Assembly: GCF_000424065.1 (NCBI RefSeq)
Contig: NZ_AUJE01000007.1
Span: 1 to 64,000, forward strand
Origin: Selenomonas ruminantium subsp. ruminantium ATCC 12561
GTDB taxonomy: Bacteria; Bacillota; Negativicutes; Selenomonadales; Selenomonadaceae
Length of the DNA: 64,000 nucleotides
Reading direction: 5' to 3'
The notes under the pieces are model-generated. The model was not told the DNA's origin. It saw only the letters and a list, made by a program, of their open reading frames with translations, and ran no database searches. A program made the translations under genes and the position numbers. Shown piece after piece: positions 8,059 to 17,197 of the stretch (position 1 is its first letter; every line of letters starts with the position of its first letter).

Positions 8059-8847
8059 ATGAAAAAATTTTGGGTGCTGTTGGTGGCTGGACTTTCGTTG
8101 TTGATGGCCGGCTGTGGCATTGAACAGGCTATGCCGGAGAAAAAAACAGAGCCGGTGGAATTGCATGTGGCAGCAGCGGCCAGCTTGACGGATGTTATGC
8201 AGGAATTGGCGTCTGCTTATGAACAGGCGCACCCGGAGGTAAAGGTAATCTTTAACTTTGGCAGTTCCGGAGCTTTACAGCAGGCAATTCAAAACGGCGG
8301 GCAGACGGATTTGTTTTTTTCTGCCGCACAGAAGCAAATGAATGTTTTAGAAAAAGAGGGCCTGCTGGCAGAAAATACACGCAAGGATTTATTGTGCAAT
8401 GAACTGGTGCTGATTGTGCCTGCTGATGGTGGCAGTGTATCTTTGAATGATTTCAGGCAGCTGCCGGATGGTGCGATAAAACATATTGCTTTAGGAGAGC
8501 CCAAGGGCGTGCCTGTGGGACAGTATGCAGAAGAGGTGTTTACGAAGTTGGGCATACTGGAAGAGGTAAAGGCAAAGGCGGTTTATGGTTCGGATGTGCG
8601 TCAGGTTCTCGCCTGGGTGGAGTCCGGTGATGCAGATTGTGGCGTGGTTTACGCTACGGATGCAGCTGTGTCCAAGAAAGTCAAAATTGTGGCAAAAGCA
8701 CCGGCAGACAGTCATAAGCCGATTGTTTATCCGGTAGCTGTCCTGAAGGATTCAACGCATCAGGACGTGGCAAGGGATTTTTTAGCTTTTACAGCCAATG
8801 AGGATAGTAAAATGCTATTTGCAAAATATGGTTTTGAGGTAAAATAA
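8059..8847 (+). CDS. modA: Molybdate ABC transporter substrate-binding lipoprotein
   Basis: ModA captures molybdate (or tungstate) outside the membrane and delivers it to ModB. The 262-residue protein has a lipoprotein signal peptide with the lipobox LMAGC (Cys at residue 20), then the family start LHVAAAASLTDVM, the ligand-binding NFGSSGALQQAI segment, and GVVYATDAA near the C-terminal lobe. AAAGGAG precedes the ATG. It is the first gene of modABC, with no gap before modB, and is expected to be controlled by the leader RNA upstream. Molybdate versus tungstate preference cannot be told from sequence alone. Confidence 0.93.
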   Translation: MKKFWVLLVAGLSLLMAGCGIEQAMPEKKTEPVELHVAAAASLTDVMQELASAYEQAHPEVKVIFNFGSSGALQQAIQNGGQTDLFFSAAQKQMNVLEKEGLLAENTRKDLLCNELVLIVPADGGSVSLNDFRQLPDGAIKHIALGEPKGVPVGQYAEEVFTKLGILEEVKAKAVYGSDVRQVLAWVESGDADCGVVYATDAAVSKKVKIVAKAPADSHKPIVYPVAVLKDSTHQDVARDFLAFTANEDSKMLFAKYGFEVK

Positions 8848-9519
8848 ATGGAATGGTCACCACTGATTATTTCTCTGCAGACAGCGGCTGTGGCAACGGT
8901 GGTAACGTTTCTGACCGGCATTGGACTGGCTCTGTTGGTGGTGCGCATGCACCGCTTTCAGGGTCTGGCTGATGCCGTTATTACGTTGCCCATGGTTTTG
9001 CCGCCTACGGTTGCAGGGTTCTTTTTATTGCTGTTATTTGGGCGGCGAGGTATTATTGGTAAGTTTTTATTGCAGTGGGATATCCAGCTGGTATTTACTT
9101 GGAAAGCGGCGGTTATTGCTGCAGTGGTCGTTTCCTTGCCCTTGATGTATCGTACAGCCCGAGGGGCTTTTGAACAGCTTGACCCTGATATTGTAAATGC
9201 TGCACGGACGCTGGGGGTATCGGAGTGGCGGATTTTTTGGCGTATTCTTTTGCCTAATGCGCGGGCTGGAATTCTTGCAGGATTAGTGCTTTCGTTTACA
9301 CGGGCTTTGGGCGAATTTGGGGCAACCATTATGGTGGCAGGAAACATTCCTGGCGTTACGCAGACCATGAGTACGGCCATTTATGCGGCGGTGCAGGCAA
9401 ATGATTATGACCTGGCGGGGCAATGGGCGATGATTATTGCCGCTATTTCGTTGCTATTTGTCGTGCTGCTTAATTGGTGGACATCGTGGCAGACAAAGGG
9501 GGTGCGCCAATGGAGCTGA
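8848..9519 (+). CDS. modB: Molybdate ABC transporter permease
   Basis: The 223-residue inner-membrane permease of the molybdate transporter, with about five to six hydrophobic helices. The EAA-type loop that contacts the ATPase reads NAARTLGVSEWRIFWRILLP (about residues 112-131), and the following ARAGILAGLVLSFTRALGEF is characteristic of ModB. It begins directly after the modA stop and its last ten bases overlap modC, so all three subunits are made from one message. Confidence 0.95.
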   Translation: MEWSPLIISLQTAAVATVVTFLTGIGLALLVVRMHRFQGLADAVITLPMVLPPTVAGFFLLLLFGRRGIIGKFLLQWDIQLVFTWKAAVIAAVVVSLPLMYRTARGAFEQLDPDIVNAARTLGVSEWRIFWRILLPNARAGILAGLVLSFTRALGEFGATIMVAGNIPGVTQTMSTAIYAAVQANDYDLAGQWAMIIAAISLLFVVLLNWWTSWQTKGVRQWS

Positions 9520-10556
9520 TGGTCCGTATCACGAAGAAATTGCGCAGTTTTACACTGCAGGCTGATTTTGCCGTTAAAGACGAGCTGCTGGCTTTGCTGG
9601 GGGCTTCTGGCTGCGGCAAGAGCATGACCCTTAAATGCATTGCCGGTCTTGAGACACCGGACAGAGGACGTATTGTCCTGAATGGGAGAGTGCTCTACGA
9701 TAGTGATAAAGGGATAAATCTTAGCCCGCAAGAGAGGAAAGTAGGCTATCTTTTTCAAAATTATGCGCTCTTCCCGAACATGACGGTTGCAGGAAATATT
9801 GCCTTTGTGGTCAGCGGGAACAAGGCAGAAAAAGAACGGAAAGTTCAGGAAAATCTAAGCCGATTCAAGCTGCAGGAACTGGCAGAGGCTTACCCGCAGG
9901 AACTTTCAGGCGGGCAGCAACAGCGTTTGGCATTAGCGCGGATAATGGCTGCCGACAATGAACTGCTGCTGCTGGATGAACCTTTTTCAGCCTTGGATAG
10001 TTACTTGAAGTGGCAAATGGAAATGGAGCTGAAATGTTTTCTGCAGGATTACAATGGCGCGGCTGTTTTGGTGTCTCACGACAGGGGGGAAGTTTACCGC
10101 CTGGCGAATCGTATTGCGGTTATCAACAAGGGACGAATGGAGACCGTACATACAAAACAGGGGCTTTTTAAGCAGCCGGATACTTTAGCTGCTGCCCTGC
10201 TGACCGGCTGTAAGAATGTATCTGCAGTCCAAAAAATGGGTAATCGGAGGATTTATGCTGTGGATTGGCAGCTGGAATTGGATACCGATATGCCTGTTTT
10301 TAATAAGGCAGCGTTTGCGGGGATTCGTGCGCATTTTTTGGTATTGCGGGAAAAAGTCGGGGATAACACCTTTGTCATGGATGTGGTGGACGTGGTGGAA
10401 GATGTGTTCTCATATCTGATTATGCTGCGGCGCAAGGACAGTGAGGCACGGCCGGTCAGGCTGGAAATTCCTAAGGCCGAATGGCTGCAGCTCGGAAATC
10501 CAACGGAAGTCAATCTATACTTTCCACCGAATAAAATCATGTTGCTCGAAAGATAA
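9510..10556 (+). CDS. modC: Molybdate ABC transporter ATP-binding protein
   Basis: The ATPase subunit that powers ModB. The 348-residue protein has Walker A GASGCGKS, the Q-loop LFQNYALFPNMTV, the ABC signature LSGGQQQR, Walker B LLLLDEPFSALD and the switch histidine in VSHD. The last 130 residues form a TOBE/MOP-like region. I choose the ATG at 9510, which has AAAGGGGG seven bases before it and overlaps modB by ten bases; an in-frame start 36 bp further up is less likely. It completes modABC. Confidence 0.93.
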   Translation: MELMVRITKKLRSFTLQADFAVKDELLALLGASGCGKSMTLKCIAGLETPDRGRIVLNGRVLYDSDKGINLSPQERKVGYLFQNYALFPNMTVAGNIAFVVSGNKAEKERKVQENLSRFKLQELAEAYPQELSGGQQQRLALARIMAADNELLLLDEPFSALDSYLKWQMEMELKCFLQDYNGAAVLVSHDRGEVYRLANRIAVINKGRMETVHTKQGLFKQPDTLAAALLTGCKNVSAVQKMGNRRIYAVDWQLELDTDMPVFNKAAFAGIRAHFLVLREKVGDNTFVMDVVDVVEDVFSYLIMLRRKDSEARPVRLEIPKAEWLQLGNPTEVNLYFPPNKIMLLER

Positions 10557-10582
10557 AAGAAGGCAAAGTTCGTGGTTTGGTG

Positions 10583-10611
10583 GTGACATGGCGGGCGCGT
10601 TGTGGTACAAT
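10583..10611 (+). promoter_or_regulatory. Promoter of the penicillin-binding protein gene
   Basis: GTGACA (10583-10588), a 17-bp spacer and TACAAT (10606-10611) with the same TGTGG extension seen at the carD promoter. Confidence 0.65.
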
Positions 10612-10640
10612 GGGAAGGTATAAATTTAAGGAGGCAGCTC

Positions 10641-12758
10641 ATGGATAAACATTCTAATGCGAGCCGTCAAAGGCGTTCTGCTAAGTCTGGCGGGGCGTTT
10701 AAGCGTGTCATTTTAGGCTTTGGCCTGGTGATAATGGTAATGGTCACAGGAATTGGCTGTGGCTTTTTGACCGCCAGCATGAATACCAAACCGGATTTAG
10801 CCAATGACATTTTGCCACCGGCATCTTCACAGATTTATGATATTAACGGCAATGAAATTGCCAATGTGCATGCGGCGGAGAACCGTCGTCCGGTAAAAAT
10901 TGCCCAGGTTCCCAAGCAGCTGCAGGATGCTTTTGTAGCGGTGGAGGATAACCGCTTCTACGAGCATTCCGGTGTTGACCCCCGGGGCATTGCTCGTGCA
11001 CTCTATACTAACATCCGCGGGCATGGCGTGTCGGAAGGCGGCTCGACCATCACGCAGCAGCTGGCCAAAAATGCTTACCTTACGCAGGAACGTACGCTGA
11101 CCCGTAAGGTGCAGGAAGTTTTCCTGGCTTTGCAGCTGGAACGTCAGTACACGAAAAAAGAGATTTTGGAAATGTATCTGAATCAGATTTATTTTGGTCA
11201 GGGTGCCTATGGTGTACAGGCAGCTGCGCAGACCTATTTTGGCAAAGATGTTGAAGATTTGGACTTGAATGAATGTGCTATGCTTGCCGGCATTCCCAAA
11301 AGCCCTAATTACTATTCGCCGCTGAACAATCTGCAGGCGGCGCAGGAGCGCAAGGCCGTTGTTTTGGACCAGATGGAAAAGTATGGTTACATCAACCGGT
11401 CTACTGCGGAAAAGACAAAAAAAGAAGACATGAAGCTGGTTAAGCCGGCACAGAAAAGCGACAGCAATACGGCTTCGTACTTCATCGATTACGTAACGCA
11501 GAAGCTCATTGATAAATATGGTGCGGATGCCGTTTATAAGGAAGGCCTGAAAATCTATACCACCTTGGATATGGATATGCAGAAAGCCGCTGAGGCGACC
11601 ATCAGCAAGCTGCCCACCTATAAGACGGATGGCAATGGTCTGGCTCAGCCACAGATGGCACTCGTGGCTATTGACCCACATAACGGCTATGTAAAGGCCA
11701 TGGTGGGCGGCCGCGGCAACGACCAGTTTAACCGGGCGACCATGGCTGTGCGTCAGCCTGGCTCGGCATTCAAGCCTTTTGTCTTTATTGCGGCGTTGGA
11801 AAATAAGTTCACGCCGAACACCGTGATTAACGACAGCCCTATTGATATCAATGGCTGGCGTCCGCAGAATGCCAGCGGCAATTTCAGCGGCAGGGTAACT
11901 TTGCGGGAAGTGGCCCGCCATTCCATGAATGTGCCGACGGTTAAGATTGCACAGAAATTGGGTATTGATAAGCCGATTTATTATGCACAGGAAATGGGCA
12001 TTACTACCTTCGTGCTTGAAGGTCCGGCAAACGACCGGCAGCTGGCTACTTCATTGGGCGGTATGACCAAAGGTGTGACGCCGCTGGAAATCACCAGCGC
12101 TTATGGTACTTTTGCCAATAAGGGGGTTCATGTTGAACCGGTGGTGATTGTAAAGGTCCTTGACCGCAACGGCAAGGTACTGGAGCAGAACGAGCCGAAA
12201 CAGCGCAGTGTCGTCAGTGAAAGCAGCGCTGCAGAACTGACGGATATGCTGGAAGACGTCATCAAGAAGGGCACGGGCACAAGAGCCAATATTGGCCGCC
12301 CGGCAGCCGGTAAGACGGGGACGACCAGCAATTATAACGATGCGTGGTTTGTCGGCTATACGCCCGACCTTGTGGCAGGTGTATGGGTTGGCAATGATGA
12401 TAACACACCGACCCGCGGTATCATGGGCGGCATGCTGCCAGCAGAAATCTGGCAGGCCTTTATGAAGAAGGCTGTCGCACAGACACCAGCCAAGAATTTT
12501 GATGGTTCCCGCTCCAGCAATAGTGGCAGCGTTGGGGAACTGGAAGATGACCACAAGCATGAAGTGAGAAAAGACGAAAAGAAAAAGGATACCAAGAAGG
12601 ATTCGGCTAAAAAGGATGACAAACAGGTGGATGGACAGAAACCGGCGCCTGATAACAATAATGTCCCCACGCCGAATAATCCGAATGGCAGTCCTGCTCC
12701 GGCTGCACCCCCAACTGCTGTACCGGAACCGGGTGGCGTAGGTAAGGGCCGGAATTAA
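10641..12758 (+). CDS. Class A penicillin-binding protein (PBP1A family)
   Basis: A bifunctional peptidoglycan glycosyltransferase and transpeptidase of 705 residues. After a short cytoplasmic tail and one membrane helix (about 18-42), the GT51 domain shows EDNRFYEHSGVDPRG with the catalytic Glu near residue 100, and GGSTITQQLAKN. The transpeptidase domain has the active-site Ser in GSAFKPF (near residue 373), SMN, and KTGTT near residue 557. The C-terminal tail (last 75 residues) is unusual: a Lys/Asp-rich stretch followed by Pro/Asn/Ala-rich sequence, probably disordered and periplasmic. The ATG at 10641 is chosen because AAGGAGG lies six bases before it. Confidence 0.94.
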   Translation: MDKHSNASRQRRSAKSGGAFKRVILGFGLVIMVMVTGIGCGFLTASMNTKPDLANDILPPASSQIYDINGNEIANVHAAENRRPVKIAQVPKQLQDAFVAVEDNRFYEHSGVDPRGIARALYTNIRGHGVSEGGSTITQQLAKNAYLTQERTLTRKVQEVFLALQLERQYTKKEILEMYLNQIYFGQGAYGVQAAAQTYFGKDVEDLDLNECAMLAGIPKSPNYYSPLNNLQAAQERKAVVLDQMEKYGYINRSTAEKTKKEDMKLVKPAQKSDSNTASYFIDYVTQKLIDKYGADAVYKEGLKIYTTLDMDMQKAAEATISKLPTYKTDGNGLAQPQMALVAIDPHNGYVKAMVGGRGNDQFNRATMAVRQPGSAFKPFVFIAALENKFTPNTVINDSPIDINGWRPQNASGNFSGRVTLREVARHSMNVPTVKIAQKLGIDKPIYYAQEMGITTFVLEGPANDRQLATSLGGMTKGVTPLEITSAYGTFANKGVHVEPVVIVKVLDRNGKVLEQNEPKQRSVVSESSAAELTDMLEDVIKKGTGTRANIGRPAAGKTGTTSNYNDAWFVGYTPDLVAGVWVGNDDNTPTRGIMGGMLPAEIWQAFMKKAVAQTPAKNFDGSRSSNSGSVGELEDDHKHEVRKDEKKKDTKKDSAKKDDKQVDGQKPAPDNNNVPTPNNPNGSPAPAAPPTAVPEPGGVGKGRN

Positions 12759-12779
12759 AGATATAAAGGAGAGAGTTTG

Positions 12780-13988
12780 TTGGCAAACGTATATGACACA
12801 TTGCAGGAACGTGGTTTTATCGCGCAGTGCACGAATGAAGCTGAACTGCGGGAACTTTTTGATAAGGAGCGCGTGACTTTTTATATTGGCTTTGACCCCA
12901 CGGCGGACAGCCTCCATGCAGGGCATTTCATCGCCCTGATGGCTATGGCACATATGCAGCGGGCAGGCCATCGTCCCATCTGCCTTGTAGGCGGTGGCAC
13001 GGGCACGGTGGGTGACCCTTCGGGCCGTACCGACATGCGCAGAATGCTTACCGATGAAGATATCGAGCACAACTGTGAATGCTTCAAGAAGCAGATTGCC
13101 CGTTTCATTGACTTCAGTGATGACAAGGCCATCATGGTCAACAATGGCGACTGGCTGCGCAAGCTCAATTACATTGATTTGCTGCGCGAAGTTGGTGCCT
13201 GCTTTACGGTAAACCGTATGCTCGCTGCTGACTGCTACAAGCAGCGTTGGGAAAAGGGCCTGACCTTCCTCGAATTCAACTACATGGTTATGCAGGGCTA
13301 TGACTTCTTGGAACTCAACCGCCGTTATGGCTGTAAGCTCGAAATGGGCGGCGATGACCAGTGGTCCAATATCATTGCGGGTGTGGAACTCAATCGCCGC
13401 AAGAACAACACGGCAGTCTATGGTCTGACCAATAAGCTCCTGACCAAGAGCGATGGCAAGAAGATGGGCAAGACCGCTGGCGGCGCGCTTTGGCTCGATG
13501 CCGAAAAGACCAGCCCGTATGAGTTCTATCAGTACTGGCGCAATGTCGATGATGCTGATGTAGAAAACTGCCTGGCACTGTTGACCTTCCTGCCGATGGA
13601 TGAAGTGCGCCGCTTGGGTGCGCTCAAGGATGCGGCCATCAACGAAGCCAAGAAGGTATTGGCTTACGAAGTGACGAAAATCGTGCATGGCGAAGAAGAA
13701 GCCAACAAGGCACAGGCATCTGCCGAAGCAATGTTCGGTGGCAGCGGTGCCGGTGCCGATATCCCCGAAGTCAAGGCAGAAATCGGCCAGAAACTTCTCG
13801 ATGCACTCGTGGCTGGCAAAGTATTCGCCTCCAAAGGTGAAGGCCGCCGCCTGATTCAGCAGAACGGCCTGTCCCTCAATGACGAAAAAGTCAGCGATGT
13901 GGATTACGTGCTGGCAGAATCTGACTTCAAGGATGGCGAAGCCATTGTGAAGAAGGGCAAGAAAAAATACTATAAACTGACGAAGTAA
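12780..13988 (+). CDS. tyrS: Tyrosyl-tRNA synthetase
   Basis: A class I synthetase charging tRNA-Tyr. The 402-residue protein has the HIGH-like HAGHFIAL motif near residue 43, the tyrosine-binding [13 protein letters not shown] and GGDDQWSNI segments, and the KMSKS-like loop KKMGKT near residue 232. A C-terminal S4-type RNA-binding domain (last 65 residues) follows. It belongs to the shorter TyrRS class. Two TTG codons stand in a row (12777 and 12780); I take the second because AAGGAG is then eight bases away. It follows the PBP gene by 21 bp, with no T-box leader. Confidence 0.94.
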   Translation: MANVYDTLQERGFIAQCTNEAELRELFDKERVTFYIGFDPTADSLHAGHFIALMAMAHMQRAGHRPICLVGGGTGTVGDPSGRTDMRRMLTDEDIEHNCECFKKQIARFIDFSDDKAIMVNNGDWLRKLNYIDLLREVGACFTVNRMLAADCYKQRWEKGLTFLEFNYMVMQGYDFLELNRRYGCKLEMGGDDQWSNIIAGVELNRRKNNTAVYGLTNKLLTKSDGKKMGKTAGGALWLDAEKTSPYEFYQYWRNVDDADVENCLALLTFLPMDEVRRLGALKDAAINEAKKVLAYEVTKIVHGEEEANKAQASAEAMFGGSGAGADIPEVKAEIGQKLLDALVAGKVFASKGEGRRLIQQNGLSLNDEKVSDVDYVLAESDFKDGEAIVKKGKKKYYKLTK

Positions 13989-13995
13989 TATGCAG

Positions 13996-14030
13996 GCTGG
14001 CTTGTTTATTTTTGACAAGTCAGCTTTTTT
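13996..14030 (+). terminator. Terminator of tyrS containing one TGACNNGTCA palindrome
   Basis: GCTGGCTTGT pairs with ACAAGTCAGC (one G-U) and is followed by six Ts. The loop and 3' arm contain TTGACAAGTCAG (14012-14023). Confidence 0.85.
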
Positions 14031-14043
14031 ATTTGCAGGATTT

Positions 14044-14073
14044 TTGACAATGGGGGGGAATATGAAAGATAAA
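14044..14073 (+). promoter_or_regulatory. Promoter of the coiled-coil membrane protein gene
   Basis: TTGACA (14044-14049), an 18-bp spacer and GATAAA (14068-14073). Confidence 0.5.
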
Positions 14074-14096
14074 TAGATGTCAGGGGAGGGATACCG

Positions 14097-14828
14097 GTGA
14101 ACAGGTCAAAAATTATCATCGGAGCGGTGATTTTTTATATCATCATCATGGCCGCTGGGGCAGCCGCATATTTTTATGTTGATCAGCAGCAAAAAGAGCA
14201 GCAGGCACAGGCTGAAACGGCAATGCAGCAGGAAAAGACCCCGGAGGAGCTGCAGCGGGAGGCAGAGAAGGTAAAAGAAGAGGAAATAAAGCGGCAGATT
14301 GAAGAACAGGAACGGGTGAAACGGGAGAATAAAAAGAAGAGAGAACGTGAAATCAAGGACTCTATGCAGGAAGAAACCATTAATGGCATAACCTATTATA
14401 AGTACCAATGGCCCAAGAAACCGGAGCCGGGAGTCTATCTGCGTCCTTTTGTATTGTCAGGCAGCACGCGTGCGTCATTGGCTTATGAAGTCTATTATTA
14501 TTACCATATCAATGACCCCTTGCAGACCGCCTGGATCAATGGTGATCATTTGGATATTATCGCAGCAGGTGAAACGACAACCGTTGTCTTTGATTTTTCC
14601 AAAATCAATAAGCATATGGCCTCGGATGCAGAATGGCTGGTGGAAAGTTATTCGCTTACAGCGGATAATCGGGTTGTAGCCGCCTTTAAGCGGATATTGT
14701 CTGTAGGTGGCGGCTCTATTGTCTACTATCATGCGGGCGGCAAATCGCGGCAGCATGATTTAAGTGCTGTGGAGGTGAGACGTATACGGGAAATGATGGA
14801 ACTTTATGAAATGCTGGCGGAGGAGTAG
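14097..14828 (+). CDS. Membrane-anchored coiled-coil protein of unknown function
   Basis: I do not recognise this 243-residue protein. A short basic start is followed by one hydrophobic helix (residues 6-27), then about 65 residues very rich in Glu, Lys, Gln and Arg (about 30-95) that should form a long coiled coil. The rest is a compact Tyr-rich region (about 100-235) with a run of four tyrosines in EVYYYYH. The topology suggests a bitopic envelope protein with its coiled coil and globular domain outside the membrane. GTG at 14097 is used because AGGGGAGGG precedes it. It lies between tyrS and udk with its own promoter, so context gives little help. Confidence 0.75.
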   Translation: MNRSKIIIGAVIFYIIIMAAGAAAYFYVDQQQKEQQAQAETAMQQEKTPEELQREAEKVKEEEIKRQIEEQERVKRENKKKREREIKDSMQEETINGITYYKYQWPKKPEPGVYLRPFVLSGSTRASLAYEVYYYYHINDPLQTAWINGDHLDIIAAGETTTVVFDFSKINKHMASDAEWLVESYSLTADNRVVAAFKRILSVGGGSIVYYHAGGKSRQHDLSAVEVRRIREMMELYEMLAEE

Positions 14829-14832
14829 ATTT

Positions 14833-14843
14833 TATGCTATAAT
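14833..14843 (+). promoter_or_regulatory. Possible extended -10 promoter of udk
   Basis: TATGC followed by TATAAT (14838-14843) about 40 bp before udk; no convincing -35 box is seen, and it starts right at the upstream stop codon. Confidence 0.4.
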
Positions 14844-14882
14844 TATCGTCAATGCTGTTTTTAGAAGGAGGTGTTGCACCAA

Positions 14883-15506
14883 ATGAAGACAACGATTATC
14901 GGTATTGCTGGCGGTTCCGGCTCGGGCAAGTCCACCTTTACCAATCGCTTGAAAAACTTTTTTGGTGAAAACATAACGGTTATTTATCATGACAATTACT
15001 ATCGGGCTAATGATGCGCTCTCCATGGAGGAACGCCGGAAGATCAATTATGACCATCCGCAGGCCTTAGAGACGGATTTACTCGTGGAGCATTTGGAAAA
15101 GCTCAAAGCAGGCGAAAGCATCAAGTGCCCGGTCTATGATTTTACCCAGCATAACCGTTCGGATAAAACCATAACCATTCATCCCAGCCGGGTTATTGTC
15201 GTAGAGGGAATCCTGATTTTCCAGGATGAACGGCTGCGGGATGCCTTTGATATAAAGATTTTCGTTGAAGCCGATGCTGATGAACGCATCCTGCGCCGTG
15301 TAGTGCGGGATATGGACGAGCGTGGCCGTGAGCTGCAGGATATCATCGAACATTATCTGGCTACGGTAAAGCCCATGCACTATCTCTATGTTGAGCCGAC
15401 TCGCAATGTGGCGGATATCGTTCTCAACAGCGGCCTCAATGATGTGGCTTTTGATGTGATGAAAACCAAGATTGAACGGATTTTGGAAAATCCTGATGAA
15501 GACTGA
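14883..15506 (+). CDS. udk: Uridine kinase
   Basis: Uridine kinase phosphorylates uridine and cytidine in pyrimidine salvage. The 207-residue protein has the P-loop GGSGSGKST (residues 10-18), YHDNYYR, the DHPQALETDLL block and VVEGILIF, all typical of the family, and normal length. I choose the ATG at 14883 because AGAAGGAGGTG lies just before it; an in-frame GTG at 14871 falls inside that ribosome site. It is followed by a strong terminator, so it ends its transcript. Confidence 0.94.
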   Translation: MKTTIIGIAGGSGSGKSTFTNRLKNFFGENITVIYHDNYYRANDALSMEERRKINYDHPQALETDLLVEHLEKLKAGESIKCPVYDFTQHNRSDKTITIHPSRVIVVEGILIFQDERLRDAFDIKIFVEADADERILRRVVRDMDERGRELQDIIEHYLATVKPMHYLYVEPTRNVADIVLNSGLNDVAFDVMKTKIERILENPDED

Positions 15507-15552
15507 CAACAAACAAATGTCCACTATGACAAAAATATAAAACAAGCAACAG

Positions 15553-15597
15553 AAGCCGCAATCCTTGTCCAATAGGCGTGGATTGCGGCTTGCTTTT
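15553..15597 (+). terminator. Terminator of udk
   Basis: A 12-bp perfect stem AAGCCGCAATCC / GGATTGCGGCTT with a 15-base loop, followed by GCTTTT. Confidence 0.8.
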
Positions 15598-15659
15598 ATG
15601 GAATTGCTAAATACAATGTCAATTTCAGAAAAACAAAAGTGCATATTTATAATAAAATA

Positions 15660-15679
15660 CTTTACAAATAGCTGTAAAG
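15660..15679. promoter_or_regulatory. Inverted repeat overlapping the symporter promoter
   Basis: CTTTACA and TGTAAAG face each other across six bases, covering the -35 box and part of the spacer of the downstream promoter. A repressor operator is the natural reading, but the regulator is unknown. Confidence 0.5.
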
Positions 15680-15688
15680 GTGTATAAT
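15661..15688 (+). promoter_or_regulatory. Promoter of the sodium symporter gene
   Basis: TTTACA (15661-15666), a 16-bp spacer and TATAAT (15683-15688). Confidence 0.68.
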
Positions 15689-15717
15689 ATTCTTATCAAG
15701 AATTAGAGGTGATGTAT

Positions 15718-17118
15718 ATGAACGAGAAAAAAAGCAAGGACAGCAGCTTTTCCGGCCAGCTCGGGTTTGTGCTGGCTGCCGCCGCCTCCGCTGTAGGCGT
15801 GGGCAATCTCTGGCGGTTTCCGTATTTTGCTGCGAAGGATGGCGGCGGAATTTTTCTGCTGACGTATTTGATTTTACTTTTGACGTTTGGCTATGCGCTG
15901 TTATCTTCGGATTTGGCCATTGGCCGCCGTACTCAGCTCAGTTCCATCAAAGCTTATGGCGCGATGAAGCCGGGCTGGAAATTCCTGGGTATTCTGACCT
16001 TCTTTGTACCGGCAATCATTATGACTTATTATGCGGTTATCGGCGGTTGGATTACCAAGTATGCGGTGACCTTCCTGACGGGCGGCGGGGCAGCCGCGGC
16101 GCAGGATGATTACTTCGTGGGCTTTATCACCAATCCTGTGGAATCGGGCATTTATGCAGCAATTTTCATGCTGGCAACGGCCTTTGTCGTCTACCGCGGC
16201 GTTGAACGGGGCATTGAGGCATCTTCCCGCATCATCATGCCGGTTCTGCTCGTTACGGTCATCCTGATTTCGCTTTATGTGCTGACGCTTGAAGTGCATG
16301 ATGCAGATGGTACGGTTCGTACGGGGCTGCAGGGGCTGGCGATTTACTTCCTGCCCAATTTTGAAGGGCTGACGCTTGGCAAGTACATTCAGATTGTACT
16401 GGATGCCATGAGTCAGATGTTCTATTCGCTTTCCGTGGCTATGGGCATCATGATTACCTATGGTTCCTATGTCAAGAAAGATGTAAACCTCAATCAGTCG
16501 GTATCGCAGATTGCCATTGTGGATACGGCCGTGGCCGTGCTTGCCGGCATGATGATTATTCCCGCCATCTTTGCTTTCTCCGGTATGGAAGGCATGGCGG
16601 CAGGTCCGAAACTGATGTTTGTCTCCCTGCCAAAGGTGTTTAATTCCCTGGGGATTGTCGGCATCATCATCGGTGCGGCATTCTTCCTGATGGCGATATT
16701 TGCGGCACTTACCAGCTGTATCTCCGTGTTGGAAGCTATTGTGGCAAACTTGATGGAAATTTTCCATGCCGGCCGCAAGAAGGTTACGCTGCTTGCTAGC
16801 GCCTTCTATACCGTGGTAACGGTTGTGATTTCTTTGGGCTACAGCCTGTTCTATGTGGAAGTTGGCCTGCCGAATGGTTCTACCGGACAGCTTTTGGATA
16901 TCATGGACTACATCAGTACCGCCTGCATGATGCCCATTATCGCGTTCCTGTCGGCAATCCTGATTGGCTGGCTCGTGAAGCCGGAATGGATTATCGGCGA
17001 AATGGAAGCCGATGGCAGTGCTATGCCACGCAAGGGCCTCTATCGGGTTGTTATCCGCTATGTGGCTCCGGTCATCATGGTCATTCTTGCTCTGCAGGCC
17101 TTTGGTGTCATTAATTAA
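15718..17118 (+). CDS. Sodium-dependent transporter, SNF family
   Basis: A member of the neurotransmitter:sodium symporter family, which in bacteria usually imports amino acids or amines with Na+. The 466-residue protein has the helix 1 signature LGFVLAAAASAVGVGNLWRFP with the unwound sodium and substrate site, RRTQLSSIKAYG, and about eleven hydrophobic helices in all. Helix 6 carries FYSLSVAMGIMITYGSY. Substrate cannot be read from sequence; a tryptophan/tyrosine or branched amino acid transporter is equally possible. Of three in-frame starts (15709, 15712, 15718) the last has the best distance from AGAGGTG. Confidence 0.92.
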   Translation: MNEKKSKDSSFSGQLGFVLAAAASAVGVGNLWRFPYFAAKDGGGIFLLTYLILLLTFGYALLSSDLAIGRRTQLSSIKAYGAMKPGWKFLGILTFFVPAIIMTYYAVIGGWITKYAVTFLTGGGAAAAQDDYFVGFITNPVESGIYAAIFMLATAFVVYRGVERGIEASSRIIMPVLLVTVILISLYVLTLEVHDADGTVRTGLQGLAIYFLPNFEGLTLGKYIQIVLDAMSQMFYSLSVAMGIMITYGSYVKKDVNLNQSVSQIAIVDTAVAVLAGMMIIPAIFAFSGMEGMAAGPKLMFVSLPKVFNSLGIVGIIIGAAFFLMAIFAALTSCISVLEAIVANLMEIFHAGRKKVTLLASAFYTVVTVVISLGYSLFYVEVGLPNGSTGQLLDIMDYISTACMMPIIAFLSAILIGWLVKPEWIIGEMEADGSAMPRKGLYRVVIRYVAPVIMVILALQAFGVIN

Positions 17119-17136
17119 TATTAATAGCAGGAAATT

Positions 17137-17197
17137 AAATTCCCCTTGGCGAAATCATAGATTATAAAAATATGATTTAATGACGAGGGGAATTTTT
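17137..17197 (+). promoter_or_regulatory. Long hairpin burying the ribosome-binding site of the EAL gene
   Basis: AAATTCCCCT (17137-17146) pairs perfectly with AGGGGAATTT (17186-17195), and inside it AAATCATA (17152-17159) pairs with TATGATTT (17171-17178). The 3' arm contains the AGGGGA ribosome site, and five Ts end just before the ATG. The same element could act as a terminator for the symporter gene and as a translational block for the EAL gene. Confidence 0.7.

Noticed and set aside
12051-14018. Long open frame on the minus strand (655 codons)
   Set aside because: It is the antisense shadow of the penicillin-binding protein end and tyrS; no ribosome site and no protein-like motifs, while the + strand genes are certain.
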